A DNA stretch of 64,000 nt from Candidatus Eiseniibacteriota bacterium. GTDB lineage: Bacteria; Eisenbacteria; RBG-16-71-46; CAIMUX01. The position numbers and the translations under genes were made by a program. The stretch is from the NCBI GenBank assembly GCA_903844735.1, contig CAIMUX010000001.1, positions 62,001 through 126,000 on the forward strand, in the 5' to 3' direction. Shown piece after piece: positions 35,745 through 46,000 of this stretch. The notes beneath the pieces were generated by a model that was not told the origin of the DNA, searched no databases, and worked only from the letters and a program-made list of their open reading frames with translations. Positions within the stretch are counted from its first letter, which is position 1, and every line of letters begins with the position of its first letter.

Positions 35745-36686
35745 ATGCCTAAGAGCATCGTCGCCGGGATCCTCGCCGGACTATTCGCCCTTTTGCTCTC
35801 GATGAGCGCTGCCGCCGAGGTGATCAACGTGGAGTTCAAGTTCACGCCGTTTGTAGGTGATCCCGCGAAGGAGGACAAGGTCACGACGGTGGCGGGAACG
35901 GCGCGCGTGTTCCTCAACGGCGCTCTGTTCGCCGAGCAAGACGTGAGTGCGGATGAGGTGCCGGTCCTGTTTGACGAGCGCGAGATCGCGCCCTCGGTGT
36001 GGGTGCCGGCGTCGTCGTGCGGCCCGGCGTTGCGCAAGGGGAAGAACACGATCCGCATCGAGTTTGATCCCTCGGACGCGGAGGCGGCGTACCGGGCGCA
36101 GCTTCGCTGGGCTGAGGTGATGAGCGAGAGCACGGAGGAGAGCGAAGATGGCCGGTCCTCCGCCACGAACCAGAGCGGCGAGGGGGTGGAGGAGAAGGAG
36201 GCGAAAGGACACATCGTCTTTGAACACGCCTTCCAGGCCGACTTCGCCACCGACCTACCGTGGCATCACTATCCGGCCGTCACGTCTCTGAGCGACGCCG
36301 ACAAGAAGACTTTGGGAGCGATAGTCGCCCGGCGCGTCGAGGCCTTTCAGCCTGACTTTTCGAAACTGTACGCCCTGATGGAGGGGAGGGAGGGAATCGA
36401 TCTGGCGGGCGTGAAGGCGTCCAAATGCATCGACAAGGCGTATGAGGTCGGCGCGCGCATGGAGGCGCCGCCTGCCGCGGAGATCGAGTTCATGACGTCG
36501 GGAAGCCCCGAGGTCGTCATCCGCGCGAAGAAGGGGATGCTCTTCTTCCTCTCCGACATGTCGGTCTTCGAGAAGATCACGGACGAAGATGTGCAGATGT
36601 GTGTCGGGATGTCGCTTTCGGTGGTCTACCCGCCGCGCCTCGTGGCGGTTCGCTCGGCTGCCGGCGCGTGGGAGATAGCGTACTAG
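35745..36686 (+). CDS. Exported protein of unknown function
   Basis: 313 residues, ATG 35745 after GGGAGGTAC. The signal peptide ends at SAAAE. The N-terminal part is beta-rich (VINVEFKFTPFVGD, TVAGTARVFLNGALFAEQDV). A charged linker (about 125-155, Glu/Ser-rich) follows, then an alpha/beta part (HIVFEHAF, KKTLGAIVARRVEAFQPDF, EVGARMEAPPAAEIEF). No family is recognised. It precedes the amylase gene by four bases and is likely co-transcribed with it. Confidence 0.75.
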   Translation: MPKSIVAGILAGLFALLLSMSAAAEVINVEFKFTPFVGDPAKEDKVTTVAGTARVFLNGALFAEQDVSADEVPVLFDEREIAPSVWVPASSCGPALRKGKNTIRIEFDPSDAEAAYRAQLRWAEVMSESTEESEDGRSSATNQSGEGVEEKEAKGHIVFEHAFQADFATDLPWHHYPAVTSLSDADKKTLGAIVARRVEAFQPDFSKLYALMEGREGIDLAGVKASKCIDKAYEVGARMEAPPAAEIEFMTSGSPEVVIRAKKGMLFFLSDMSVFEKITDEDVQMCVGMSLSVVYPPRLVAVRSAAGAWEIAY

Positions 36687-36689
36687 CAT

Positions 36690-38168
36690 ATGTCCGCGAT
36701 CAACGGCGTGATGATGCAGCTCTTCCACTGGTACAGCCCGGATGACGGGTCCCACTGGCGCGAGGTGCGCGCCCGCGCCCGCGAGCTGGCCGCGGCGGGC
36801 GTCACCGGCGTCTGGCTTCCGCCGGCCTACAAAGGGATCGGGGGAACGCGCGATGTCGGGTACGGCGTGTACGACATGTACGACTTGGGCGAGTTCGACC
36901 AAAAAGGAACGATCCGGACTAAGTACGGCACCCGTGCTGAGTATCTGGAGGCCGTGCGGGAGCTGCACTCCTCGGGGATCCATGTCTATGCCGATACGGT
37001 TCTCAATCATCGGATCGGCGGCGACGAAGCGGAGAGCCTGCGTGCGACACCGTTTTCCCAGGACGACCGACTGCGGCCGAAGGGTCCGCTCACCGAGATC
37101 AGCGCGTATACCCGATTCGGCTTTCCCGGGCGTGGCGGCCGGTACTCGACCTTCGACTGGTGCGGGCATGACTTCGACGCGGTCGACTTCGACGCGCGGC
37201 GTCCGGATGATCGGGGCACCGTCTACCTGATCGAGGGGAAGCAGTTCGACGGCCAGGTCGCTCTCGAAAAGGGGAACTTTTCCTTCCTGATGGGCTGTGA
37301 TCTCGATTTTCAGAGCGAGGAGGTCCGACGCGAAGTCACCGCCTGGGGCAAGTGGTACCTCGATACCACCGGTGTGGACGGTTTCCGGCTCGACGCGGTG
37401 AAACATATCGCCAGTTGGTTCTTTCCCGAGTGGCTGGATGCCATGGAGCGGCATGCCGGCAAGGACCTGTTTGTCGTGGCGGAGTACTGGTCGCCCGACG
37501 TCCGGGACCTGCATTCCTACCTGGACCGCCTGGGCGGTCGCATCTCTGCGTTTTGCGTGCCGCTGCACTACCGCTTCCATGCGGCAAGCCGCGCGGGGGG
37601 GTACTATGACATGCGTCGTCTCCTGGACGGAACGCTCATGCGGGAGCGGCCCGACGCGGTGGTGACGTTTGTCGATAATCACGACTCGCAGCCGCTGCAG
37701 GCGCTGGAGTCGCCGGTCGAGCCCTGGTTCAAGCCCCTCGCCTACGCGATCATCCTGCTGCGTCAGGAAGGCTATCCGTGCATCTTCGCGCCGGACTACT
37801 ACGGCGCCACCTACGAGGACGTCGGGCGCGACGGAAACCGCTACGGCATTGACATGCCGTCGCACCGTTGGCTTCTCGACAAGTTCCTCCACGCACGGCG
37901 CTACTACGCGTACGGAACGCAGATCGACTACCTGGATGATGCGGACCGGATCGGCTGGACGCGGCTCGGCGATGCGGAGCACCCGCGGGCGATGGCGGTG
38001 CTGGTCAGCGATGGACCGGCCGGCTCGAAGTGGATGAACGTGGCGCGCCCGAACGCGGACTTCACCGACTTGACCGAGCATGTGCGCGAAGCGGTCCGCA
38101 CGAATGGCGACGGCTGGGGCGAGTTCCGGTGCCAAGGGGGATCGGTCTCGGTCTGGATTCAGCGATAG
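36690..38168 (+). CDS. Cytoplasmic alpha-amylase, GH13 family
   Basis: Starch or glycogen alpha-1,4-hydrolase, 492 residues, no signal peptide, so intracellular. The (beta/alpha)8 barrel has all four conserved regions: DTVLNHR, GFRLDAVKHI with nucleophile Asp235, VAEYW with acid/base Glu265, and VDNHDSQ with Asp332. Opening NGVMMQLFHWYSPDDG and the insert between strands three and four match the AmyS-type GH13_5 group. It starts just after the exported protein gene and is followed by the membrane protease gene. Confidence 0.95.
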   Translation: MSAINGVMMQLFHWYSPDDGSHWREVRARARELAAAGVTGVWLPPAYKGIGGTRDVGYGVYDMYDLGEFDQKGTIRTKYGTRAEYLEAVRELHSSGIHVYADTVLNHRIGGDEAESLRATPFSQDDRLRPKGPLTEISAYTRFGFPGRGGRYSTFDWCGHDFDAVDFDARRPDDRGTVYLIEGKQFDGQVALEKGNFSFLMGCDLDFQSEEVRREVTAWGKWYLDTTGVDGFRLDAVKHIASWFFPEWLDAMERHAGKDLFVVAEYWSPDVRDLHSYLDRLGGRISAFCVPLHYRFHAASRAGGYYDMRRLLDGTLMRERPDAVVTFVDNHDSQPLQALESPVEPWFKPLAYAIILLRQEGYPCIFAPDYYGATYEDVGRDGNRYGIDMPSHRWLLDKFLHARRYYAYGTQIDYLDDADRIGWTRLGDAEHPRAMAVLVSDGPAGSKWMNVARPNADFTDLTEHVREAVRTNGDGWGEFRCQGGSVSVWIQR

Positions 38169-38217
38169 CCTTCCGCAAAGAGATGCCGGTTCCGTGCCCA
38201 TGAAGAAGGAGATGACG

Positions 38218-41200
38218 ATGTCGAAACGACCGATGTTTTGGATCTTTCTCGTACTTCTCGCCGGTCTCAGTTTGTTCTTCGCGGTCGCCAACTTCTCCAA
38301 GGTCATGCAGATCGTCTCCTTGGATTTGAAGATGGATCGTCGTGCCGCTCTGAGTGCCGCGCGGAGCCTGGCGGAGCAGAACCACTGGGGTCCCTTCGGC
38401 GCCTACAAGCAGGCGGCGTCCTTCTCCGTGGATGACACCGTCAAGACCTTCGTCGAGCTTGAGGGTGGGGGCAAAGACGCCTTCGGGAGCATGCTGAATC
38501 GCGGTCTTTATGCCGCCTACGCATGGCGCGTCCGCCACTTCCGCGAGGGTGAGGCTAACGAGACGACCGTTCTGTTCACACCCGAGGGCAAGCCCTATGG
38601 CTTCGTCGAGAAACTGCGGGAAGACGCTCCCGGCCCGAGCCTGAGCGAGACGGAAGCGAGAACCCTGGCCGAGGGCCAGGCGGGCCGAGTCTGGCAGGCG
38701 GATCTTTCCCAATTCCTGTCCGCCGAGACCTCCAAGGAGGTCAAACCGTCCGGCAGAACGGACTACACCTTCGTCTATGAGCGCCCGAGCGAGCGCCAGG
38801 GCGAAGGTCGCTATCGCCTGCGCTTGGTCGTGGCGGGCGACCGGCTCATCGAGTTAACCCATTTTCTGAAGGTGCCGGAGGCGTTCGCGCGTCGCTACGA
38901 AGGGATGCGCTCGGCCAATAACGCCATCGCTCTCGGCGCCATGGCCCTGGCCGTCGTGCTGTACCTGATCGGGGGCGGCGGCATCGGACTGTTCAAACTC
39001 CTGCGCCAACGCTGGGTCATCTGGCGAACTCCCGTGATCCTGGCCGTGATCATCGCCTTCGTGGAGGCACTGGGTGCGATCAATTCCTGGCCTATCGACT
39101 GGATGCACTACGATACGGCGCTGTCGGGCAATACCTTCATGCTCAACCGCGTCCTCCAGGTTCTGCTGATGTTCTTCGTCGAGGTCTTCATCCTCTCCGT
39201 GAGCCTGATCGCAGCCGAGAGTCTCACGCGTCGTGCCTTTCCCGCCCACCCACAGTTCTGGCGGATCTGGTCGAGGGATGCGGCGGGGACGGTCCAGGTG
39301 CTTGGCCGGACTATCGGCGGATACCTCTACGCGTGCATCGAGCTGGCCTACATTGTGGGGTTCTACCTCATCGCCATCCGTTTCTTTCACTGGTGGACGC
39401 CGGCCGAATCCTTGGTCGATCCGGACATCCTGGCGCACTACCTGCCTTGGCTTTCGGCCGTGGCCCCTTCCCTGCACGCGGGTGTTTGGGAGGAAGCGCT
39501 CTTCCGCGCCATACCGATCGCCGGGGCTGCCCTCATAGGGAGCCGCTGGGGCCATCGCCGGTGGTGGATCGGCGGGGCCCTGGTTCTGCAAGCGGTCATT
39601 TTCGGAGCCGGACACGCGAGCTACCCCTCCGAACCGGCCTACTCGCGGCTGGTGGAGCTGATCCTTCCCGCCTTTGCCTGGGGAATCATCTACCTCTGCT
39701 TTGGACTTCTTCCCGTCATCATCATGCACTACGTTTTCGACTTGGCCCTCTTCGCGATTCCCTTGTTCACCTCGACATCCGCGGGAGCGTGGGTAGATCA
39801 GGTGATGATCGTGCTTTGTGGGCTGTTGCCTTTGGGTATTGTGCTCGTGGCCCGAGTGCGGGCGGGGGCCTGGGGCCCGCTGGGAGAATCGCTGTTCAAC
39901 CGCGCCTGGGTGCCACCGGTGCCGAAGGTGGTAGCGGCCCCCGCATCGTCGTCGTCGGTGTCGGCGTCGGCGTCGGCATCGGCGTCGGTGGCAATGTCTG
40001 CGGCAACGTCTGCGGCAACGTCTGCGGCAACGTCGTCGGCGACGTCTGCGGCGGTGCTTCAGGCGATCTCCGTTTCCACGACTCCCACGCGGGTCTCGTG
40101 GCCTCGGGTGCGGTGGGTGCTGCCCCTGGGGATCGCCGGACTCGTGGTGTGTGGGCTCGTCGGACTTCACGCCGACTCCCCGGGGCTTGGCATCGGTCGC
40201 GGGGAGGCGCGCGCGCGAGGCGTGCGGGCTCTTTCCGAGGCTGGATTCCAGCGGTCGGATCCATGGAAGACGCTCACCACGGTCGAGGCCAGGATCGATG
40301 CCAAGAATCAGTTTGTCTGGCGCACCGCCGGGCGCGACGTCTATCGATCGCTGCTCGGGACTTATGTGATGCCGGCCTCTTGGGCCGTCAGGGAAGCCTC
40401 GTATACCGGTGATGTCGCCGAGCGAGCGGAGGAGTGGGAGGCCTGGCTGGCCGGCGATGGGTCCCTCCTCCGGGTTCGGCACCAACTGCCGCAAGCCCGA
40501 CCCGGATCGACCCTGGACGAGGGTTCCGCGCGCACAATCGCCGGTCAGGCGATCCGAGAGCGTTTCCACCTGGAACCGTCCGCTCTCAAGGAGATCTCGG
40601 CGGTCTCCGCCAAGCTCCCTGCGCGGCGCGACTGGACCTTCACTTTCGCGGACACCGCCGGCCACACACTCAAGCAGGGTGAGCTGCGGCTCGCGGTCGA
40701 GATAGCGGGGGACCAAGTCGTGGATGCCCGCCGCTTCGTGTTCATTCCCGAGGAGTGGGAGAGAAGCTTTCAGAGCGAGGATGGCCTGCTCAGGGCCTTT
40801 GGTGTCGTTCACGGGGGGCTGCTGGCCCTGGTGCTCCTCGCCGCCGGGGTTGTCGCCATCGTCCTTTGGAGCCGGGGGATCTTCTCGTTGCGGGCGGGAG
40901 GTTGGACCTTCGCCGTGCTGGCCGTCGTTTTCTTCGTTGGAGTCGCGAATGGCTGGCCGGCGATGGAGGCCCGTTTTTCGACTGCCCAACCGCTGCGGCT
41001 ACAACAGGCCGTGGGTCTTCTATCCGGCGGGCTGGTGCAGCTCATCCTGGCTGCGCTTTTCGGACTCCTCGGCGGACTGGGGGCAAGCTACCTGCGCGCG
41101 GATGCCCCGTCCCGCCCCAAAGCGCCGCGGGCGCTGGGTGTCGCGCTTGGGCTGATCGCTGCGGGCGTGATCCGCTTGCTCTGGCTCTGGTCGCGAACGA

Positions 41201-41682
41201 GCAAGCCCGCCGGCCTGGATTTCTCTGGGGCGGACATGACCATTCCCGTCCTCAGAGACGCCATCTCGCCCATCGCCGCTGTGCTGATACGAAGCGTCAT
41301 TCTGCTGGTGCTGGTCCGGGCCGCGGACTGGTACAGCAAGGGTTGGACTGAGCGGCGGGCCACGACGGCGCTGCTGCTGTTTCTCTTCGGGGCCACGGCC
41401 GGACACCTTGGGAGCGGGGGCACGACCGCCATTTGGCTCGGGCAGGCGGTGGTTTCAGGGCTGGTCTTTGTCGCTGCCTATACTCTGGCTCTCCGCCACG
41501 ATATCTCGCTGGCGCCGGTGGCCATCGGCACGATGGTGGCGCTGGGCCAGATCCGCGCGGCGATCTGGGGGGCCTACCCTGGTGCCACGGTCGGCGCGCT
41601 GATCGGCCTGGTGGCGGTGATCGTGGTCACCGTGCTGTCGGTCAGGATGCTGCGGGGGCAGGCGCCTATCTCGAATCCATGA
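38218..41682 (+). CDS. Very long CPBP-family intramembrane protease
   Basis: Multi-pass membrane protein, about 1,154 residues. I choose ATG 38218 because AAGGAG lies seven bases upstream. ATGs at 38200 and 38212 are possible. The CPBP (Abi) core is VWEEALFRAIPI with Glu425, Glu426 and Arg430, followed by FGAGHASYPS and IIMHYVFDLALFAI. Two related exposed domains precede and follow it, each with a RTLAEGQAGR / ARTIAGQAIRERF type element and a hydrophobic anchor. A Ser/Ala-rich repeat (about 575-615) joins the halves. C-terminal helices complete the protein (IRAAIWGAYPGATVGALIG). CPBP proteins usually have 200-300 residues, so this is a large duplicated architecture. Substrate unknown. Confidence 0.82.
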   Translation: MSKRPMFWIFLVLLAGLSLFFAVANFSKVMQIVSLDLKMDRRAALSAARSLAEQNHWGPFGAYKQAASFSVDDTVKTFVELEGGGKDAFGSMLNRGLYAAYAWRVRHFREGEANETTVLFTPEGKPYGFVEKLREDAPGPSLSETEARTLAEGQAGRVWQADLSQFLSAETSKEVKPSGRTDYTFVYERPSERQGEGRYRLRLVVAGDRLIELTHFLKVPEAFARRYEGMRSANNAIALGAMALAVVLYLIGGGGIGLFKLLRQRWVIWRTPVILAVIIAFVEALGAINSWPIDWMHYDTALSGNTFMLNRVLQVLLMFFVEVFILSVSLIAAESLTRRAFPAHPQFWRIWSRDAAGTVQVLGRTIGGYLYACIELAYIVGFYLIAIRFFHWWTPAESLVDPDILAHYLPWLSAVAPSLHAGVWEEALFRAIPIAGAALIGSRWGHRRWWIGGALVLQAVIFGAGHASYPSEPAYSRLVELILPAFAWGIIYLCFGLLPVIIMHYVFDLALFAIPLFTSTSAGAWVDQVMIVLCGLLPLGIVLVARVRAGAWGPLGESLFNRAWVPPVPKVVAAPASSSSVSASASASASVAMSAATSAATSAATSSATSAAVLQAISVSTTPTRVSWPRVRWVLPLGIAGLVVCGLVGLHADSPGLGIGRGEARARGVRALSEAGFQRSDPWKTLTTVEARIDAKNQFVWRTAGRDVYRSLLGTYVMPASWAVREASYTGDVAERAEEWEAWLAGDGSLLRVRHQLPQARPGSTLDEGSARTIAGQAIRERFHLEPSALKEISAVSAKLPARRDWTFTFADTAGHTLKQGELRLAVEIAGDQVVDARRFVFIPEEWERSFQSEDGLLRAFGVVHGGLLALVLLAAGVVAIVLWSRGIFSLRAGGWTFAVLAVVFFVGVANGWPAMEARFSTAQPLRLQQAVGLLSGGLVQLILAALFGLLGGLGASYLRADAPSRPKAPRALGVALGLIAAGVIRLLWLWSRTSKPAGLDFSGADMTIPVLRDAISPIAAVLIRSVILLVLVRAADWYSKGWTERRATTALLLFLFGATAGHLGSGGTTAIWLGQAVVSGLVFVAAYTLALRHDISLAPVAIGTMVALGQIRAAIWGAYPGATVGALIGLVAVIVVTVLSVRMLRGQAPISNP
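39939..40063 (+). repeat. Trinucleotide-rich Ser/Ala coding repeat
   Basis: In-frame GTCGGC/TCGGCG and GCAACGTCTGCG repeats code for SSSSVSASASASASV and three SAAT units. It lies in the linker of the CPBP protein and is prone to slippage in multiples of three, which would keep the frame. Confidence 0.85.
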
Positions 41683-41919
41683 TTCTTCCCGGGAAGAGAA
41701 CACTTCCGGTGACCGAATCAGGGGCGAGGAAGGCAAACGGATGGTCGGCCGTGAAGGACGGACCCACGCTAAGGGCCGAGCCGTGTCCGGCCGACACCGT
41801 AAAGGATGGAAGATGGTGGGTCTCGCCGGCGCGCGACTCCCGCCGACCAGGGCCGGCCCGGCTGCCTGAGGAAGTCCGGCTGCCCCGATGGGGTGGTGAG
41901 CCGGCCGAGAAAGGATTCC

Positions 41920-42822
41920 ATGAGCTACTCGACGGAAGTGCTGGATCTGATCGGCAACACGCCTCTGATCAAACTGACGCGGTTCACCGACATGACCGTC
42001 TACGCGAAGGCCGAGTTCCTCAATCCCGGTGGGAGCATCAAGGATCGCGTCGCCAAGCACATCATCTTCGAGGCCGAAAGAAGCGGAGCACTGGCCCCCG
42101 GCGTGCCCATTGTTGAGGCCACCTCCGGCAACACGGGAATCGGCATCGCCCTGGTCGGCGCGCAACGGGGCCATCCGGTCAAGATCGTCATGCCCGAGAA
42201 CATGAGCGAGGAACGCAAAAAGATCATCCTGGCACTGGGGGCCGAACTGATTCTCACCCCGGCCGAGAAGGGCGTGGACGAGGCGATCCGCGTGGCCAAT
42301 GAGATCACCGCGCAGGTGAACGGTTGGCGATTCAACCAGTTCGACAACCCGCTCAACCCGGAAACGCACTACCTTTTCACCGGCCGCGAGATCTGGGAGA
42401 GCCTGGAGGGCAGGGTTCATGCCTTCGTCGCCGGAGTGGGCAGCGGCGGCACCCTGGGCGGGGTCGGTCGGTTCCTCAAGGAGCGCGATCCGTCCGTGCG
42501 CATCATCGCGGTCGAACCAAAGCAAACCGCGGCCCTGCTCCGCCAGGAACCCGGACTCCATGCGATTCAAGGGATCGGCGACGGGTTCGTGCCGAGCTGT
42601 CTCGACACGCAGTTGATTGATGATCTGCTGACGGTCAGCGACGAGGACGCCATTGCCACCACCCGGCAGCTCGCCCGCGCGCAGGGGCTCCTGGTGGGCA
42701 CATCCTCCGGGGCCAATGTCTGGGCGGCGACCTTCATTGCCCGTGCCCTGGGGCCGACCCACAACGTGGTCACCGTGCTTCCCGATCGCGCTGAGCGCTA
42801 CTTCAGCACAGCCTTGATCTAG
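41920..42822 (+). CDS. cysK: Cysteine synthase-like PLP enzyme
   Basis: PLP-dependent O-acetylserine sulfhydrylase or cystathionine beta-synthase type enzyme, 300 residues. ATG 41920 follows AAAGGA. Lys in GGSIKDRVA binds PLP. TSGNTGIGIAL is the substrate loop, GVGSGGTLGG the phosphate loop, and GTSSGANVWAA the C-terminal motif. Absence of a CBS domain and the short length favour cysteine synthase. The 237-base leader (41683-41919) shows no riboswitch that I can recognise, but an 18-codon frame from 41813 is present. Confidence 0.85.
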   Translation: MSYSTEVLDLIGNTPLIKLTRFTDMTVYAKAEFLNPGGSIKDRVAKHIIFEAERSGALAPGVPIVEATSGNTGIGIALVGAQRGHPVKIVMPENMSEERKKIILALGAELILTPAEKGVDEAIRVANEITAQVNGWRFNQFDNPLNPETHYLFTGREIWESLEGRVHAFVAGVGSGGTLGGVGRFLKERDPSVRIIAVEPKQTAALLRQEPGLHAIQGIGDGFVPSCLDTQLIDDLLTVSDEDAIATTRQLARAQGLLVGTSSGANVWAATFIARALGPTHNVVTVLPDRAERYFSTALI

Positions 42823-43099
42823 CTCGCCGTTCCGCCCCGCGCCCCGGCTATCGCATCTCGATCTGCCGATCAACGTGCACCGGGCCGGTCGGTGTGGCCG
42901 GGGAAGGCGCACTTCGCGTTACCCAGCCAACGGGGACCGGCATTTCGGCCTTGACACCGTCTCCTATAGCGCCGAGGATCCCGGCAGGCTCCAGGGGTTG
43001 ACCGTTCGCCTGCCCGGCAGGGTGGCTTGCCACAACGATACGGATGTTATCTCCTGGCGACCGCCTCCCTGCTCGGCATCGCTGTATGGGAGGTGTCTC

Positions 43100-46000
43100 A
43101 TGTTCCGTATTTCCCGCCTGCGTTGCCCCGGCCTTGGGTTGTTCCTTCTCCTGCTGATCGCGTTGTTTCCTTTCGGAGCGAGAGCCGAGGGCTTTCGATT
43201 GCTGGAGTCAAGCGAGTTCGCGATCGAAGTGGAGTGCACGCTGCCACCCATGAAGATGGACACCGTGTCGGTGGGAGGCTCCGTCTACACGAAGGTGGAC
43301 ATCGCCGACTCCGGAACCGGCGGTGGCGAGGGGGCGCCGCGCCTCCCGGTTCTTCGACGCCTGCTGGAGGTTCCGTTTGGCGCCGTATGGAGCGTCTTCG
43401 TGGAAGCCCCGGAGTTCCGGGAAGTCCCGCTGACCGCGCCCGTTCTTCCACTACAGCCGGTTCAGTACGGTAACGACCCTGTGCCGCCGTTCGTTCTGAA
43501 TGCCCAGGCCTATTCCAAGGCCGGGTTTTCGGCGACGCCGCTGGCTCAGTTGCGGGAACTCGGCACGATGCGCCAGCACCGGCTGGCGCTGCTGCAGGTC
43601 GACGCGGTGCAGTACGATCCGGCGCGACGGGTTCTGCGGGTTCTGGAGCGGGCCCGGATCCGAATCGTGTTTCAGGGCACAGCGGCACCGATGCCTGCGG
43701 CCGAACAGGAGCGACTTCGTTCTCCGCTTTTCGATTCGGTCGTGCAGCGGCTGGTTCTGAATGCGCCGCCGGCGCGCTACTTCCCCGGGCCTCCGGTCGG
43801 CTTGCTGGTGGTCTCCGCGGCTGAGTTCGCTGACGATCCTGTCCTGGCCGCGTTCCTGGCCTCCAAGGCCCGCCGCGGACTGCAGGTCACCCACGTTTCG
43901 ACGGCCGAGATCGGCAGCACTACCACCGCGATCAGGGACTACATCCGGAATGCGTTCTGGAATTGGGCCGTGCCGCCGACCTTCGTGCTTCTGGTCGGAG
44001 ACACCCCGGCGATCCCCCATTGGAGCGGGATCGGCGACCCGTTCTTCCCCCCGACCGATCTCTACTACGGAGTCATGTGGCAAGAGGACGCCTACGCCGA
44101 GTACTTTCCGGATCTGGCCGTCGGCCGGCTCTCCGTGGACGATGCCACCCAATTGCACAACATCTTGGGCAAGATCCGGTCCTACGAAGAGGTCGGCTGG
44201 GTTGGGAACGACACATGGGAGCGGTCCGCCGCCTTCATGGCCGGCCTGGATCACGCCGGGGACCACGAGGGCGAGCTCAACGCAGTCATCAATGCGTTCT
44301 TGGATCCGCGTGGGTACAATCCGGACAGGCTCTACTGCTACACCAACCACGCGACGTCGAAGCAGGTAGCGGATGCGTTCAACGAGGGGCGAGCGCTGGG
44401 AACCTACAGTGGGCACGGGACCGAGGTAATGTGGTCGGATGGACCTGTGTTCCGTCAGAGCGATGTCAGGAGCCTGACCAACGAGGTCTATCCCTTGATC
44501 CAGTCGTACTCGTGCATGACCGGCGACTACACGATGCCGGAGTGTTTCGGAGAGACCTGGATCCGAGGTCCGCACGGGGCGGTGGGGTTCTTCGGCTCGA
44601 GCGTGGAATCGGCGACTCTGGCGGATGTCATTCTCTCGTGGCATTTCTACGAGGCCGCCTACAACGCCCAGGCGGAGGGGTACCCCAGCAACCAGACTTG
44701 GATGGGTGGAATGGTCGTCTATGCGAAGCTGACGTACGCCCAGCACATGGGATACGAGTGGTCGCGGGGATACTTGGAGCAGTACAATCTCCTGGGAGAT
44801 CCTTCCGTCGATATGTGGACCGGCGTCCCCGCGGTGATCCAGGTAGAAGCCCCCCAGCTCCTGGTCGAAGGTCCGACAGGGCTCGAGATCAGCACGGCGG
44901 GTTCGCCGAATCTCATGGTCACCGCCCGAAAGCAGGACGGGCAGGGCGATTTCTTCGTCGTCGCGTGGACCGATTCCACCGGCCACGCCGACCTGTCCTT
45001 TCCCGGCCCGATCGGACCAGGGACGTTGGCCCTGTCCGTCACCGGTCACGATCGGGCTCCGTGGTACCGGGAGGTACCGGTCATCCCGCCCGGCAAACCC
45101 ACCCTCGTCGCGGACACCCTGCGCGTGCTTGACCTCGCGGGAGACGCGGACGGCCAGTGTGATGCCGGAGAGACCTTCGGACTGACCCTGGACCTGAAAA
45201 ACATCGGCTTCGAGGTGGCCGTAGGGGCGTGGGGATTCCTGCTGTCGTCCACGCCTCCAGGCCTGGAAATCATCACCGGCCTGCGTTCGTATGGAGATAT
45301 CGCTCCCGGAGATACGCGGACCAACGACCAGCCGTTCGAGGTCCGCCTGCCCAGCAACGTCCCCGATCAGCAAGAAATGCTCGTGAACCTGAGCGTGGAA
45401 TCCGACAACCCGCGGCTCTGGAATCTCCACTACCACCTCACCGCGCGGGCGCCGACGCTTCAGGTCTGCGGTGATCTGGTTGACGACAGTCCGCCCCGGG
45501 GCGACGGGGACGGCGTGGCGGACCCGGGCGAGACCCTCTACCTCTCGTTCTGGATTGAGAACACCGGTCACGCGGCTGCGGGAGACCTGGCCGGCGGTCT
45601 GGCGTGTCAGGATCCGAACGCGGAGATCCTCGATGCGGACGGTCGGTGCCTCGGTGTCGAGGTTGGGCAGCGCGCGCTGCTGGGATCGTATAAGGTGAAG
45701 ATACTCGACGCCTGTCCGAGTTCCTCGCGGCTGGCCCTGCAATCCGTGATCAGCACCCCCGATGGGGAGCTAACCACGCTTTCCTACGACTTGGTGGTGG
45801 GGCCGTGGTTCGATGACGCCGAGGTCGATCGCGGATGGCAACTGAGCGCACCGGGAGATGACGCCACCAACGGGTTCTGGGAACGCCTGGATCCTATTCT
45901 CACCCTTTCCCTTGCTTGGCACGGAGAGTTCGTCCAACCGGGCGAGGACCATACGCCTGGCCTCCTGAATCGTCGCTGTTTCTTTACACGCAACCCCATC

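Noticed and set aside
36255-40989. Minus-strand frames of about 680-710 codons over the amylase and CPBP genes
   Set aside because: They are antisense to genes with complete catalytic motifs, and are His/Arg-rich without any domain.
41865-41885. TGAGGAAGTCCGG, similar to the beginning of RNase P RNA
   Set aside because: The cysteine synthase gene starts 40 bases later, so there is no room for the RNA, and no other P RNA motif was seen.
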